The notes: generated by a model from the sequence alone, not told the origin. 64,000 nt of DNA from Pseudomonadales bacterium (GCA_024234675.1 JACKNU010000003.1:208815-272814), one strand, 5' to 3'. Positions 52,589 to 62,014 are shown, counted from the stretch's first letter. Translations and numbers: made by a program.

Positions 52589-55500
52589 TTATTCCTGGTC
52601 GAATAGGTCGTTGGTGATGGTAATGGTCGCGTCAGGTGCTTCTTGCGCCAGCCGTGTAATTTCGGGCCAGCTCTGCACGAGGCCGTTGTATGCGAGCGCC
52701 TCGGTCGCGCGTCTTTTTCGCTCGCAGAGGGTGTATAGCCGATAACAGAGTTCACGTGCTGTCTCAGCTTTTGCGCCAAGTTTGGCGACCAACGCAGCGG
52801 CTGCACCTTCACCGCTGGCTTCAAGTACTCGAATCAAATGGTGAACCATTTCCCACACGGTCAGTCGAGTGTCCGTGGTCGGGTCCCAGTTACCAGCAAG
52901 CTCGGTTGGTTTTAGTAGCCGCACCTTGCCGCTTTTGGATACAAGAATTCCAGCCTCCACGAGCCCAGCCACAGAAGTGTTCTTAGACTTGGATAGCTGT
53001 TCCGCGACACCGAAGTCGTCTTCGGCAAATCCAACTTGATCAAACCAGGTTAGTGCCCATCGGGTATCTGCATCAAAGTCGCCTTCCTGCTCGGCAAGAG
53101 CTTCGTCCAGCGTTTGGTTGATGAGCGTCAGCGCGGCGCGCACGGTGAGCTGCTTGCCCTCAGCGTCGAGCACCTTAGAGTAGCGGGTGTAGACCGCCAT
53201 GCCAGGGCCGATGGCTGCCTGCGCCAGATCGACGGGAGCAATGTTCCCGCGCTGGAGATGGGCTAGCGCCACGGGCAGCTCCGTCTTGAGCGCTCTAACA
53301 AACTCGCGGCGGGTAGTTGTTGGCGCGTCGGTACCACGTCGGCGGCAGACAAGGACAATGCTGGAGGCCAGGGCATTTGCTCCAATGCCGACAGCCCGTG
53401 CTCCACGCTCTGTCCTCATGGGCCACGTGCCGCTGATGGCAAAACCTGCCTTGATGACGGCCGCTAGAAATGTATCCCATCCTGTGCTTGCAGTGCCGGT
53501 TTCATCGTCGCTCTCGGCTTGCTTGAATGCGTAGTAGATTGTGACCGGAAATGCCGAGTGCGCCTGCTCTGCGAGGCGGTGCATTGCCTGCGTCATACCG
53601 TCGAGAAAGAACGCTTCAGCACTCTCCCGCCCTCCATGACGGTAGGGCGTAGCGACCAGTTCCTCAGCCTTTGGTACAGCAAGCGTGGCAAAGAGAGCGG
53701 GGAATATGGGCTTCAGCGCCCGACGCAGCCAGACATAAAAGAAATCGGAAAGGTCGGCGTAGCCAATATTGTCGTAGTACGGCGGGTCGGTTGATACGAC
53801 TCGATCGCTTACCGCAACATTTTGCGCATCGCTTTGGGACGCAGTCCCATCCGCGCCGGGAACAAGCACTTCAACTGTCTTCGCCACCTGACTGATACCG
53901 CTGTCGATGCTCCCTGTTGCTCCGCCGAGGATATTCGTTTCACAATAGTCCCAGACCATCGGTATTGCCTGTCGGCCAAAAGTATTGCGCAGGGTCTCCC
54001 CGCCTGAAATCCATCCACAGATTGTCGAGTTATAGTCTGCAGCCTTGTCAACTACGATGCCCAAATATACCCCCAGTGCATCAGCGTAGGCTGCGGCCCC
54101 TGTACCACCATCGCGGAGGAGCTTGCCCTCTACCGGGAGGCCGGCCTGCGTAGCATCGCGTTTTACAAGTTCGCGCGCTTCCTGCACTAGATCGGAGAAG
54201 GTTGTCAGCGCCACAAGCTGGCGGGGGGTGAAGAGGTCGCCGTAGGTCTTCAGGCCATAGAGCGGCGGCGAGAACCAGCGCGGGTTCTCAGGCATAGAAA
54301 CATCAGGCTTCCAATCCGGCTTCGCCTTGAGTGCCGCCGCTTCGTGCTCGGGTGTCGGCGCTAGATAGATTCGCCCACGGTCACCCGCGACCACGATCGT
54401 CATCAGCCGCGCGCCCATTCGACCTGTCTGGGCCTCACCGTAGATGTGATCAGACGCAATTGGTGTAGCCGACATCAGGCACTGGAAGTTCGCGCCGCGC
54501 GACAGCTTGGTGCCGTTCTTCGCCCGCTCCGCGTCCTTCGGTTTACCCACCTTCACCGTGAACCGGTAGCCGCCATCCTCGATCACAGGCTCTACGAATG
54601 CCTCCTTACCTGCCTTGGTGGAGAGCATGAAGCTCGAGGTGAGCGGTACGTCCACCTGCGCGAAGGCCGGGTTAGGGCTCTTCACCGTGCGGGCCCAAAG
54701 CCAAGCGATCACGGTGAGCTTGCGGCCCGCGTACTGTTTTAGGTCCGGTCGTGCCTTCACCATCTCGGCAGTGACCTCGATTTTCGGGTAGAGGTGGCCG
54801 ATACGCTTCTCGGCCTCTTCGCGCATCCACTGACCGTAATAGCGCACGTCCTCCGCGAGGCCCTGCGCACCCTTCCACTCCTGCGAGAACAAATTCTTGT
54901 CCTTGCGCGACTCGGGGTTCACAGGGGCAAGCCCTGTAAACTTCGGCGGAATCTCGATCATCGCCTTATTGATCAGCACCGCCACAGGGTTCAGGTCGCT
55001 GGCATAGCTCTCCAACCCGAGTCGCTGTGCCTCCAGCGGCAGGGCACCACCTCCCGCGAAGGGGTCTTGAAAGGCGGGCAGCACTTTGCGATCAAACAAC
55101 TCTTTTGCGCGTAGATGGTCGGCGTTTTCGGCGCAGGTACGCCGCCAGCTTTGCCAGATTTCGTCCCGCGCCGCCTGCAGCACCGTCTCGTTCGTAGTGT
55201 TCTCCCACAACACCAGGTCTTCAATGATCTTGAACAATCTCTGGCGCTCCAGTTCCGCCAGCAGGTCATCGAGAGTCGGTGCTGGGCCGGGCTCCGGGAC
55301 CGTCATTGTGGTGCCTTTAGCTCGCTCAGCCAGTGCATGGGCCTCTTCCCACAATTTCATCCGTGCCTTGAGAGTGGACTGAGCCTTGCGGCGCAGCTTG
55401 GAGTCTACCCGGAGCACATCCACGTAGGTCGACGGGTCATCTACCATTTGTGCGAAGATCACCGCCCGCGCTGCCGCCAGTGGCCGTCGGGCCCACCACA

Positions 55501-55609
55501 GATGCAGCGTGCTCGGGTGCCCATGTCGAATCGACTTCTCACGCGCGCACGCCTTGTTGATTGAATCGAGTGGGAGGGCGACTTCAATGAGCTTTTTCTT
55601 GTAAGTCAC
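52589..55609 (-). CDS. DUF1156 DNA methylase
   Basis: The product has 1006 residues. It opens MTYKKKLIEVALPLDSINKACAREKSIRHGHPSTLHLWWARRPLAAARAV, the hallmark of DUF1156. SAM-binding motif I is DPFAGGGALPLEAQRLG (about residue 185) and catalytic motif IV is DPPYYDNIGYADLSDFFYVWLRR (about residue 640), the DPPY of adenine-N6 or cytosine-N4 methylases. It therefore probably methylates host DNA, marking self. ATG 55609 overlaps the stop of the upstream 145-residue gene by 4 bases. Loss of either motif was not seen. Confidence 0.9.
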   Translation of the reverse strand: MTYKKKLIEVALPLDSINKACAREKSIRHGHPSTLHLWWARRPLAAARAVIFAQMVDDPSTYVDVLRVDSKLRRKAQSTLKARMKLWEEAHALAERAKGTTMTVPEPGPAPTLDDLLAELERQRLFKIIEDLVLWENTTNETVLQAARDEIWQSWRRTCAENADHLRAKELFDRKVLPAFQDPFAGGGALPLEAQRLGLESYASDLNPVAVLINKAMIEIPPKFTGLAPVNPESRKDKNLFSQEWKGAQGLAEDVRYYGQWMREEAEKRIGHLYPKIEVTAEMVKARPDLKQYAGRKLTVIAWLWARTVKSPNPAFAQVDVPLTSSFMLSTKAGKEAFVEPVIEDGGYRFTVKVGKPKDAERAKNGTKLSRGANFQCLMSATPIASDHIYGEAQTGRMGARLMTIVVAGDRGRIYLAPTPEHEAAALKAKPDWKPDVSMPENPRWFSPPLYGLKTYGDLFTPRQLVALTTFSDLVQEARELVKRDATQAGLPVEGKLLRDGGTGAAAYADALGVYLGIVVDKAADYNSTICGWISGGETLRNTFGRQAIPMVWDYCETNILGGATGSIDSGISQVAKTVEVLVPGADGTASQSDAQNVAVSDRVVSTDPPYYDNIGYADLSDFFYVWLRRALKPIFPALFATLAVPKAEELVATPYRHGGRESAEAFFLDGMTQAMHRLAEQAHSAFPVTIYYAFKQAESDDETGTASTGWDTFLAAVIKAGFAISGTWPMRTERGARAVGIGANALASSIVLVCRRRGTDAPTTTRREFVRALKTELPVALAHLQRGNIAPVDLAQAAIGPGMAVYTRYSKVLDAEGKQLTVRAALTLINQTLDEALAEQEGDFDADTRWALTWFDQVGFAEDDFGVAEQLSKSKNTSVAGLVEAGILVSKSGKVRLLKPTELAGNWDPTTDTRLTVWEMVHHLIRVLEASGEGAAAALVAKLGAKAETARELCYRLYTLCERKRRATEALAYNGLVQSWPEITRLAQEAPDATITITNDLFDQE

Positions 55610-56043
55610 TGACCTACCTCTTCATTTGCTATTTCGGTGACCGGATTCAGCATCCTGTCGAATAATGTTTCAGTTTTGAGCAGATTGAGCATCATTTGGC
55701 GACCATTTTTGCTTGGCAAACTGTATTCCCGTCGTATGTTGCTGTTGATCTGGAGCCAGGCGGATGAAAAGTGGGCATGCATCAAGAATGGTGGCTTATC
55801 ACAGCCGCCAAGTTGTTCGTTCTGTGCCCAGACCTGCTCCAGAAAAATACAAGCTTGCGCGTCCAAAAGATCGAGCAACAGTGCGCGGTCCTCGTCGGTC
55901 TTGCAGGTTTCAACCGATTTCACCAGAAGCCGCTGGTAGTTGCCTTCTCTAAGCTCTACGGCACCAAATGGAAAAATTTCTCGCAGATGTGTCCATTGGA
56001 ACCCGTTCTGTTCAAGAAATTGCATTGAATTTGCGAAGTTCAT
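55606..56043 (-). CDS. Unknown protein in helicase-methylase operon (145 aa)
   Basis: The product has 145 residues: MNFANSMQFLEQNGFQWTHLREIFPFGAVELREGNY, then helical LLVKSVETCKTDEDRALLLDLLDAQACIFLEQVWAQNEQLGG and a C-terminal SLPSKNGRQMMLNLLKTETLFDRML. No known domain was recognised. The 4-base overlap with the methylase start implies translational coupling, so it is probably a subunit or accessory of the methylase. It lies 67 bases after the 158-residue gene. Confidence 0.72.
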   Translation of the reverse strand: MNFANSMQFLEQNGFQWTHLREIFPFGAVELREGNYQRLLVKSVETCKTDEDRALLLDLLDAQACIFLEQVWAQNEQLGGCDKPPFLMHAHFSSAWLQINSNIRREYSLPSKNGRQMMLNLLKTETLFDRMLNPVTEIANEEVGQ

Positions 56044-56110
56044 GATGTCCCATTACACGACAATCTTGCTTTCCAGTGGCAGTACGACTTCGATATGGTT
56101 TTCTTGTAGG

Positions 56111-56587
56111 TCATGTGTCCATATCTGATTCGTAGTAGTCAGGCCGGCAAGTCGGCAGCGTCATCTCGGTGAGCTCAGCCACCAAAGCTTGTTCGGCGTC
56201 AGCGGTCGAATGACATGGCAACAGGCCGACCGCCCGCAGAATGTTCCTCACGAACTTATTGTTTCTTCTGAGAACTGGGAAAAGGTGCCAGTAGAGGAAC
56301 TCCGTCCAAGGCTTGATGAACTGCTCGTCGCCTTCAACAAAAATATCCTGCTGAAGAGACAACAGCTCCTCGCGGTATCGCGTGCACAGCACTTCCCAAG
56401 CAGGAAGCAAAGGTGCGAGGTCGGTACCCCCTTTCATCATTGATTGCTCGAGCGCCTCAATACCCTTGCCCCTGACTTCGAGCAAGTCGGCTGCGCGCAG
56501 GAAACGACGATTACAGTCGCTGAGCAGGCTCGACATCGCGTATCGAAAGGTTTGGTGCTGATGATTCAGAAACTCTTCGGATGTCAT
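56111..56587 (-). CDS. Unknown protein in helicase-methylase operon (158 aa)
   Basis: The product has 158 residues and begins MTSEEFLNHQHQTFRYAMSSLLSDCNRRFLRAADLLEVRGKGIEALEQS; mostly helical and acidic at both ends. No known family was recognised. ATG 56587 overlaps the helicase stop by 4 bases (ATGA), so it should be made with the helicase. A PLLPAWEVLCTRYREELLSLQQDIFVEGDEQFIKPWTEFLYWHLFPVLRRNNKFVRNIL stretch resembles a protein-protein interaction helix bundle; this is only impression. Confidence 0.72.
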   Translation of the reverse strand: MTSEEFLNHQHQTFRYAMSSLLSDCNRRFLRAADLLEVRGKGIEALEQSMMKGGTDLAPLLPAWEVLCTRYREELLSLQQDIFVEGDEQFIKPWTEFLYWHLFPVLRRNNKFVRNILRAVGLLPCHSTADAEQALVAELTEMTLPTCRPDYYESDMDT

Positions 56588-59500
56588 TGTGGCACTCCGC
56601 CGCGTGCGATCAAGTCCAACATACCGTAGTTGACGCTGGTCACACCGAAATCGGGCTCCCGATTGAACGGTTGTCGCAAGTAATGGACCTTGTGAGTAGT
56701 TTCATCGAGGAATTCAACGATGGCCAAAATGAAGTCATCCGGCTTGTTGAGAGAATACAGAATTTCGTTGCGGGTTACGGTGATAGTCGGCGCGCCGGAA
56801 ATACGCCCCTTGACCTCGATGAAGCGCAACTTGCCGGTGCCGGGAACCCGGCTTTCGATGTCATATCCGAGTTTCTCGAGTTCCCTGTCGGTGGGGTCAA
56901 ACCCGAGACTGCGCTCAATATCCATTACTATGGCTCTGGCGCGAGCACCACTGGCTTGGGTATCGTTGGCAACGGTGGATAGTGGCCCCGGTTGACCCGT
57001 CATCGCCTTTATCAAGCCGATTGGGACAACGAGCATGCCACCCAGAACAACAGGGGGTAACGGAGAAATCTGGGCTTCGAGCTTCAGGTCTTCAAGACGC
57101 TTTTGTAGCCGCCCTTGGAGTAGGTCAGCGCGCTTGCGTGCCTCACCCGAGTTGAGCTTAGCGTTAGTCTTGCCTGCCTGCTCCTGGTGTTTCAGTTCCT
57201 CTGCGCGGTGATCCCAGTAGGCGATTTCCTTGGTCAGGCGCTCTTTTACTGCTGCCTCTGTCTTGGAAATCAGCTTGAACTTACGGTCACGTACCTCTAC
57301 CAGATGTTCCGGGACTACATGGGCAATGGCATAGCCTTGGGCCTTTTGCTCCAGCTCACGGTCAATCCATTGGCATTCCGGTCGGTCCAGAATGGCATCA
57401 ATGCCGGGATCACCTTCCGCCAACGGGCGGTAGTCGAGATAGGGTGCGTATTGGACATGCCGGGTTGTGCCGCTGGCGTCCTGCTCTACATACAGCATAC
57501 GCTTGGAGACGACCCTGCGTTCACCTGCACGGGTAATCCCTGCATCCTGGATAGCGTGTTCCAGATAGAACAGAACCCGTGGTGAAGTGCTGGGATCGCG
57601 CTCATCTACCAGAATCGTACCTCGCTTCAGAAGGTCACGGTTACGCTCCAGTGTGAGGTCGATAACAGCGTCGAGTAGCGGGTGACCGGGGCAGACAAAA
57701 GCGGCCAGAGGCTGACCCTGTGGTGCTACCAGGGCTTTATCGAAGGCGATACGCTCATAGCGTGGCAACACAGGCTCGCCTATGCCAATGAGTCGATCCC
57801 GATTGCGCACAGGGGCAGGGACGTGGGAAATTTCAAATCGACGTGGTTCGCGTTGCTTGGCGGTGCCGCCAAGCTGTTTGAAGGCTTCCTGAAAAAAAGA
57901 TTCAATGTAATGCGGTTGTAGGCGACGGGCATCAGCCCGCTCCATGTCCTCCCGAATATGCTGAACCTTGCTGGCATCCATGGCATCGTGGGCCAGCACT
58001 TGTTCATCCAGCAAATCTTTTAGGTGATCCCTGTCCAGGGCAGTGTCCAGCACGGTAGTGAGGAATGCCTGTACCTCAGGCTTTTCGCCGTAGCGGACGG
58101 CTTCAATCAACAGATCTCGCAGAGACTTGCCCTCGAACTGGAGCTTACCGAGCACGTCGAACACCTGCCCCCCCAGTGACGCACGCGCCTGTTCCAGTTT
58201 TTCCAGCAGCTTGCGGTAAACATCTCCTTCCCGCGTATCATCAGCCACCAGATTCCACAGGTGGCATACCTCGGTTTGGCCAATGCGGTGAATGCGGCCA
58301 AACCGTTGCTCCAGTCGATTCGGATTCCAAGGCAGGTCGTAGTTCACCATCAAGTGCGCACGTTGCAGGTTGATACCCTCGCCGGCGGCGTCCGTGGCGA
58401 GCAGCACCTGCACCTCAGGGTCGTGCTTGAAGGACTCCTGTACCTTCAGGCGCTCTTCCCGGCCGATTCCGCCATGGATGATGACAACAGCACTGGCTCG
58501 ACCCAGTAGGGTCGTAATACGCTGCTCCAGGTAGTTTAGCGTATCGCGGTGTTCGGTGAAGATGACCAGTTTCTGGTGAGGTGACGGCTTTGGAAGCAGT
58601 GCTGACTCATCACTGTACCGGGATGTTGGCACGGCGACTTTCAGTTCCACTGGTCCGGGGGAGAATATTTCGTCCAGAAGTCCGGCGAGCTCGATCCACT
58701 TGGTATCGGTACCGTTTCGACGAACCCTCTGCGCATGGCCCTCCAGGCGTTTCAGGGTCTCAATTTCAATACGCAGCTCTTCAATGGATGCAGCGGCTGT
58801 TGCCTGATCAAGGATTCGCTCTTCCTCGGCCTCTACCTCATCGCCTGGCGCTTCATCCAGATCCTCTAAATCCTCGTTGTCCAGCGTCGGTAATGAGGCA
58901 GCAAAGGTATGCGCTGCCTTACCTCCGCGCTGCAGTAGCTCAAATTCGCGCAGCCGGCTTTCCAACCGCTCACGGCGTCTTCGCAGGGATTGATAAATAG
59001 CCTCCGGCGACGACGCCAAACGCCTTTGCAGGATAGTGAGTGCAAAGCCGACCGTGCCGGCTCGCTTGTCGTTCTCCAACGCTTCGACCCGGTTGAACTC
59101 CTCGCGGACATATTCGGTGACAGCTTTGTAGAGGGCGGCCTCAGCATCTGACAGCTTGTAAGGCACGGTATGAGCGATCCGCTGGGGAAATAGCGGGGTG
59201 CCATCAAACTTCAGCAGGCTCTCCTTGACCATCCGGCGCATCAGGTCTGAGACATCGGCCGTATGCACCCCGTCGCGGAATCGACCTTCAAATCGGTCGC
59301 CATCCAATAATGCCATGAATAGCTGGAAATCTTGCTCCTTGCCATTGTGTGGGGTTGCCGACATCAACAGAAAGTGCCGCGTTACAGTCGAGAGTAACTG
59401 TCCGAGGCGATAGCGCTTGGTGTACTTGGTTTCACCACCGAACACCGTGGCAGACATCTTGTGGGCTTCGTCGCAGACCACCAGGTCCCAGCGACAGTCC

Positions 59501-60162
59501 GGGGCTCGGAGTTTCTGTTGCACATCCTCATTGCGGGACAGCTTGTCGAGCCGGGCAATAGTAAGATTGGTCTCGAGGAACCAGTTGCCGGTGCGAGCAG
59601 ACTCCAATTTGTCGTTGGTAAGTATCTCAAACGGAAGATTGAAGCGTCGGTAGAGTTCGTCCTGCCACTGTTCTGCCAGGCTTCCTGGGCATACGATAAG
59701 ACAACGCTGCAGGTCACCACGGGCAATCAATTCCTTGATCAGTAGGCCGGCCATGATGGTCTTACCGGCACCAGGATCATCCGCCAGCAGGAAGCGCAAT
59801 GGCTGGCGGGGTAGCATGGACTCATAGACCGCGGTGATCTGGTGCGGCAGCGGCTCAACATTCGAGGTGTGCACCGCCAGCACCGGGTCAAACAGATGGG
59901 CAAGACGAATCCGCTGGGCTTCAGATACCAGCCGGAACATTGCCCCATCACCATCGAAGCTCCAAGGGCGACCCTGCTCAACCAGCTCCAGACGGGGCTC
60001 ATCATGGCGATAGAGCAATTCGTTGGCGACCTTGCCGGTGGCTGTCTTATAGGTAAGCTCTAGTGCCTCGGAGCCGAACCACTGGGCACTGACGACGGTC
60101 ACAAGTGCATCAGGGATTATTCCGCGTACGGATGTATTAGGCAGCAGCTGTTCGAGTTTCAT
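56584..60162 (-). CDS. SNF2-like helicase with C-terminal DUF3883
   Basis: The product has 1192 residues. Helicase motif I is DDPGAGKTIMAGLLIKEL (about residue 130), motif II VVCDEAHKMS, motif III LMSATPHNGKEQDF and motif VI NRLEQRFGRIHRIGQ, the last typical of RapA/SNF2-type translocases. A long acidic coiled segment (LDNEDLEDLDEAPGDEVEAEEERI) interrupts the core. The C-terminal region has GYDIESRVPGTGKLRFIEVKGR, matching DUF3883, whose E-V-K pattern resembles restriction-nuclease folds. It is the first gene of the operon; the start ATG 60162 is preceded by TCAAAATA with no strong ribosome site. It fits the helicase component of an Hma-like defence locus. Confidence 0.92.
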   Translation of the reverse strand: MKLEQLLPNTSVRGIIPDALVTVVSAQWFGSEALELTYKTATGKVANELLYRHDEPRLELVEQGRPWSFDGDGAMFRLVSEAQRIRLAHLFDPVLAVHTSNVEPLPHQITAVYESMLPRQPLRFLLADDPGAGKTIMAGLLIKELIARGDLQRCLIVCPGSLAEQWQDELYRRFNLPFEILTNDKLESARTGNWFLETNLTIARLDKLSRNEDVQQKLRAPDCRWDLVVCDEAHKMSATVFGGETKYTKRYRLGQLLSTVTRHFLLMSATPHNGKEQDFQLFMALLDGDRFEGRFRDGVHTADVSDLMRRMVKESLLKFDGTPLFPQRIAHTVPYKLSDAEAALYKAVTEYVREEFNRVEALENDKRAGTVGFALTILQRRLASSPEAIYQSLRRRRERLESRLREFELLQRGGKAAHTFAASLPTLDNEDLEDLDEAPGDEVEAEEERILDQATAAASIEELRIEIETLKRLEGHAQRVRRNGTDTKWIELAGLLDEIFSPGPVELKVAVPTSRYSDESALLPKPSPHQKLVIFTEHRDTLNYLEQRITTLLGRASAVVIIHGGIGREERLKVQESFKHDPEVQVLLATDAAGEGINLQRAHLMVNYDLPWNPNRLEQRFGRIHRIGQTEVCHLWNLVADDTREGDVYRKLLEKLEQARASLGGQVFDVLGKLQFEGKSLRDLLIEAVRYGEKPEVQAFLTTVLDTALDRDHLKDLLDEQVLAHDAMDASKVQHIREDMERADARRLQPHYIESFFQEAFKQLGGTAKQREPRRFEISHVPAPVRNRDRLIGIGEPVLPRYERIAFDKALVAPQGQPLAAFVCPGHPLLDAVIDLTLERNRDLLKRGTILVDERDPSTSPRVLFYLEHAIQDAGITRAGERRVVSKRMLYVEQDASGTTRHVQYAPYLDYRPLAEGDPGIDAILDRPECQWIDRELEQKAQGYAIAHVVPEHLVEVRDRKFKLISKTEAAVKERLTKEIAYWDHRAEELKHQEQAGKTNAKLNSGEARKRADLLQGRLQKRLEDLKLEAQISPLPPVVLGGMLVVPIGLIKAMTGQPGPLSTVANDTQASGARARAIVMDIERSLGFDPTDRELEKLGYDIESRVPGTGKLRFIEVKGRISGAPTITVTRNEILYSLNKPDDFILAIVEFLDETTHKVHYLRQPFNREPDFGVTSVNYGMLDLIARGGVPQ

Positions 60163-60643
60163 TATTTTGAGGATTTCACCGTTCTTCCGTTTATCAAACT
60201 GGGCTGCTGTCGCGCTCCCGACATCGTAATCACATTGAAATGGAAAAAATGATCGTTAGTTTGCCGGCCTGCCCAGTTTGGTCCTATTGTTTGTTGCAAT
60301 CTGCCTTTTTCCAGAGGATTTCATCTAGCTCTAGAAAGATTTACTGGAACATCCGTTGTCGCAAAATTGGCTATTATTTAACCGAGTAAATGTTCGTTTC
60401 GGCCTAATAGGAACAGATCATACCAATTCTCTGGTCAGGCAAGACTTTTTTCTCCGATCAGTGGAATGTTCCAGGAGCCTGATAGCAACTATTGCCAAGT
60501 TCGACCAATTGGCTGTACTTGTTGTGAGCCAAAGTTGCAGGCAGAACACATAGTACACGGATACATCCGGTCAAGTTTTAGGTGCGATATTTGAAGTACT
60601 AGCAGTGGAAAACATTCGTCTAGTGGATCCATATCTGACTATT
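60163..60643. other. Intergenic region upstream of the helicase operon
   Basis: No convincing gene was found in these 481 bases. The region is AT-richer than the core chromosome and holds scattered short inverted repeats (for example TCTAG-CT-CTAGA near 60328-60339). It must contain the promoter of the minus-strand helicase operon, but no -35/-10 pair could be assigned with confidence. A short plus-strand frame at 60356-60553 lacks a ribosome site and recognisable motifs. Confidence 0.5.
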
Positions 60644-61042
60644 TTAACAATCCGGGTTAGCACGGTTCCAAGGGTCAGGATTTTCGCCCGGTGCTGTCGA
60701 GCATCCACCACCTGGGGCCGTTGAAAGCCCGCCACCGGGTGCCGTTGAACGCCCACCTCCAGGAGCGGTTGAGAGTCCGCCGCCGGGTGCAGTTGATAAC
60801 CCACCTCCCGGCGCGGTTGAAAGCCCTCCCCCAGGTGCCGTCGATAACCCACCGCCCGGGGCACTTGATAACCCACCACCAGGGGCGGTGGATAAGCCGC
60901 CGCCGGGAGCAGTTGATAGTCCGCCACCGGGGGCGGTTGAGCAAGCCCCGCCGGGTGCGGTTGAGCCAACACAATCTGCAAAGGCTGCTGCAGTAGAAAG
61001 TGTCAGGCTGGCGATCAACATTACTTTGATTCCGATATTCAT
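60644..61042 (-). CDS. Exported APGGG-repeat protein
   Basis: The product has 132 residues from ATG 61042, with GGAG upstream. A signal peptide (MNIGIKVMLIASLTLSTAAAFA) is followed by about twelve 8-residue units of the form TAPGGGLS. Variants include GGACS, SAPGGGLS, GGGRS and GGGCS; the last unit becomes TAPGENPD and the chain ends in Cys. The low-complexity Gly/Pro mature protein resembles surface or structural peptides; function is unknown. Frames on both strands are open because of the repeat, but only this one has a signal peptide and ribosome site. Confidence 0.7.
   Translation of the reverse strand: MNIGIKVMLIASLTLSTAAAFADCVGSTAPGGACSTAPGGGLSTAPGGGLSTAPGGGLSSAPGGGLSTAPGGGLSTAPGGGLSTAPGGGLSTAPGGGRSTAPGGGLSTAPGGGCSTAPGENPDPWNRANPDC
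60674..60961 (-). repeat. 24-bp tandem repeat array within the APGGG gene
   Basis: About twelve degenerate copies of a 24-bp unit encode TAPGGGLS on the minus strand. There are no unique spacers, so it is not CRISPR. Copy number is probably variable between strains. Confidence 0.85.
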
Positions 61043-61236
61043 CTTTCTATCTCCGTTAAATCCTCGCCAGTCCCTAGCACGGTACCGAAAAGAAGGCAGC
61101 GCCAACCACTGGCAGGGACAGGATGTGACTATATGCGATGACGACGCTGCCCACACCACTGTAAGAATTCACAGGTAACCTTTTCAGGCCAGCGAGCATG
61201 GTGCCCAGGTCATCGCAGAACTATGCATCAGGCAAG

Positions 61237-61354
61237 TGTGTATATTATTTTATAAAATAGTTGACACTCATTTAGCCCCCTTATATCTTGTACATTAAAT
61301 CGTAATGAATCTTTAATTGACACCTGAGTGTCAAGTATCCGATTTAATTGACAC
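61237..61354. promoter_or_regulatory. Candidate res site region for the serine resolvase
   Basis: A 30-base AT-rich inverted segment starting TGTGTATATT and ending GTTGACA (61237-61266) is followed by TTGACAC-CTGA-GTGTCAA (61317-61334) and another TTGACAC (61348-61354). Four TTGACAC boxes upstream of a resolvase gene resemble the multi-subsite res regions of Tn3-type resolvases. Confidence 0.45.
61261..61289 (+). promoter_or_regulatory. Probable promoter of the resolvase gene
   Basis: A consensus -35 TTGACA (61261-61266) is 17 bases from a -10-like TATCTT (61284-61289). It lies inside the candidate res region, so the resolvase could repress itself. Confidence 0.5.
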
Positions 61355-61368
61355 AGGTGAGCCAGAAT

Positions 61369-61935
61369 ATGTTTAAGCTAGGATATGCAAGGGTATCGAC
61401 TAACCAGCAGGACCTTGTCACGCAACTCGACAAGCTGAAGGCCGCCGGCGTGAAGGATCACAAGGACTTCCTTTTCACCGATAAGGCCAGCGGGAAAAAC
61501 GACAGGCGTGATGGCCTTCAACTGCTGCTAACCAAGGCGCGCGAGGGCGACCATATCGTCATTACCAAACTGGATCGGCTGGGCCGCAACACTGCCGACA
61601 TGATCCGCATCATTGAGGACCTCCACGAGCGGGGTATTACACTTGAGTTCCTGGATGACGGCATCAGCACCAAGGGGCCGATGGGCAAAATGGTCACCAC
61701 GATCCTGGCTGCAGTCGCCCAGGCTGAGCGGGAACGTATTCTGGAGCGCACTAATGAGGGCAGACGGGCTGCTATGAGTCGCGGGGTCAAAATGGGCCGC
61801 AAGCCCTCAATCTCGAAGGCTGATCGTGAGCGAGCTGTTAAGATGGTCACTGATGGAATGCCTAAAGCCCGAGTGGCGAAGGAGCTGGGGTTTAGTCGGC
61901 AGAAGCTGTACGACATTCTCGATGAGTTGAATTGA
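61369..61935 (+). CDS. Serine resolvase/invertase (Tn3 TnpR-like)
   Basis: The product has 188 residues from ATG 61369 (MFKLGYARVSTNQQDLVTQLDKL). The catalytic Ser is in YARVSTNQQ; KLDRLGRNTADM and QAERERILERTNEGR complete the resolvase core, and the C-terminal helix-turn-helix is DGMPKARVAKELGFSRQKLYDIL. It catalyses site-specific recombination at res-type sites. No transposase of the Tn3 type is nearby, so it may be a remnant or a multimer resolution system of the island. Confidence 0.92.
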   Translation: MFKLGYARVSTNQQDLVTQLDKLKAAGVKDHKDFLFTDKASGKNDRRDGLQLLLTKAREGDHIVITKLDRLGRNTADMIRIIEDLHERGITLEFLDDGISTKGPMGKMVTTILAAVAQAERERILERTNEGRRAAMSRGVKMGRKPSISKADRERAVKMVTDGMPKARVAKELGFSRQKLYDILDELN

Positions 61936-62014
61936 ACACGATCAGATAGAGCGATATGACTGGCATTTAAAACAGACTAATTTTCGCTGTGATCTATGGG
62001 ACAGCACTGTCAAG

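Noticed and set aside
60356..60553. Short plus-strand frame upstream of the helicase operon
   Set aside because: No ribosome site, no recognisable motif, and it lies in the operon's promoter region.
60674..60961. Possible CRISPR array
   Set aside because: The 24-bp units are contiguous with no spacers and encode an in-frame peptide repeat.
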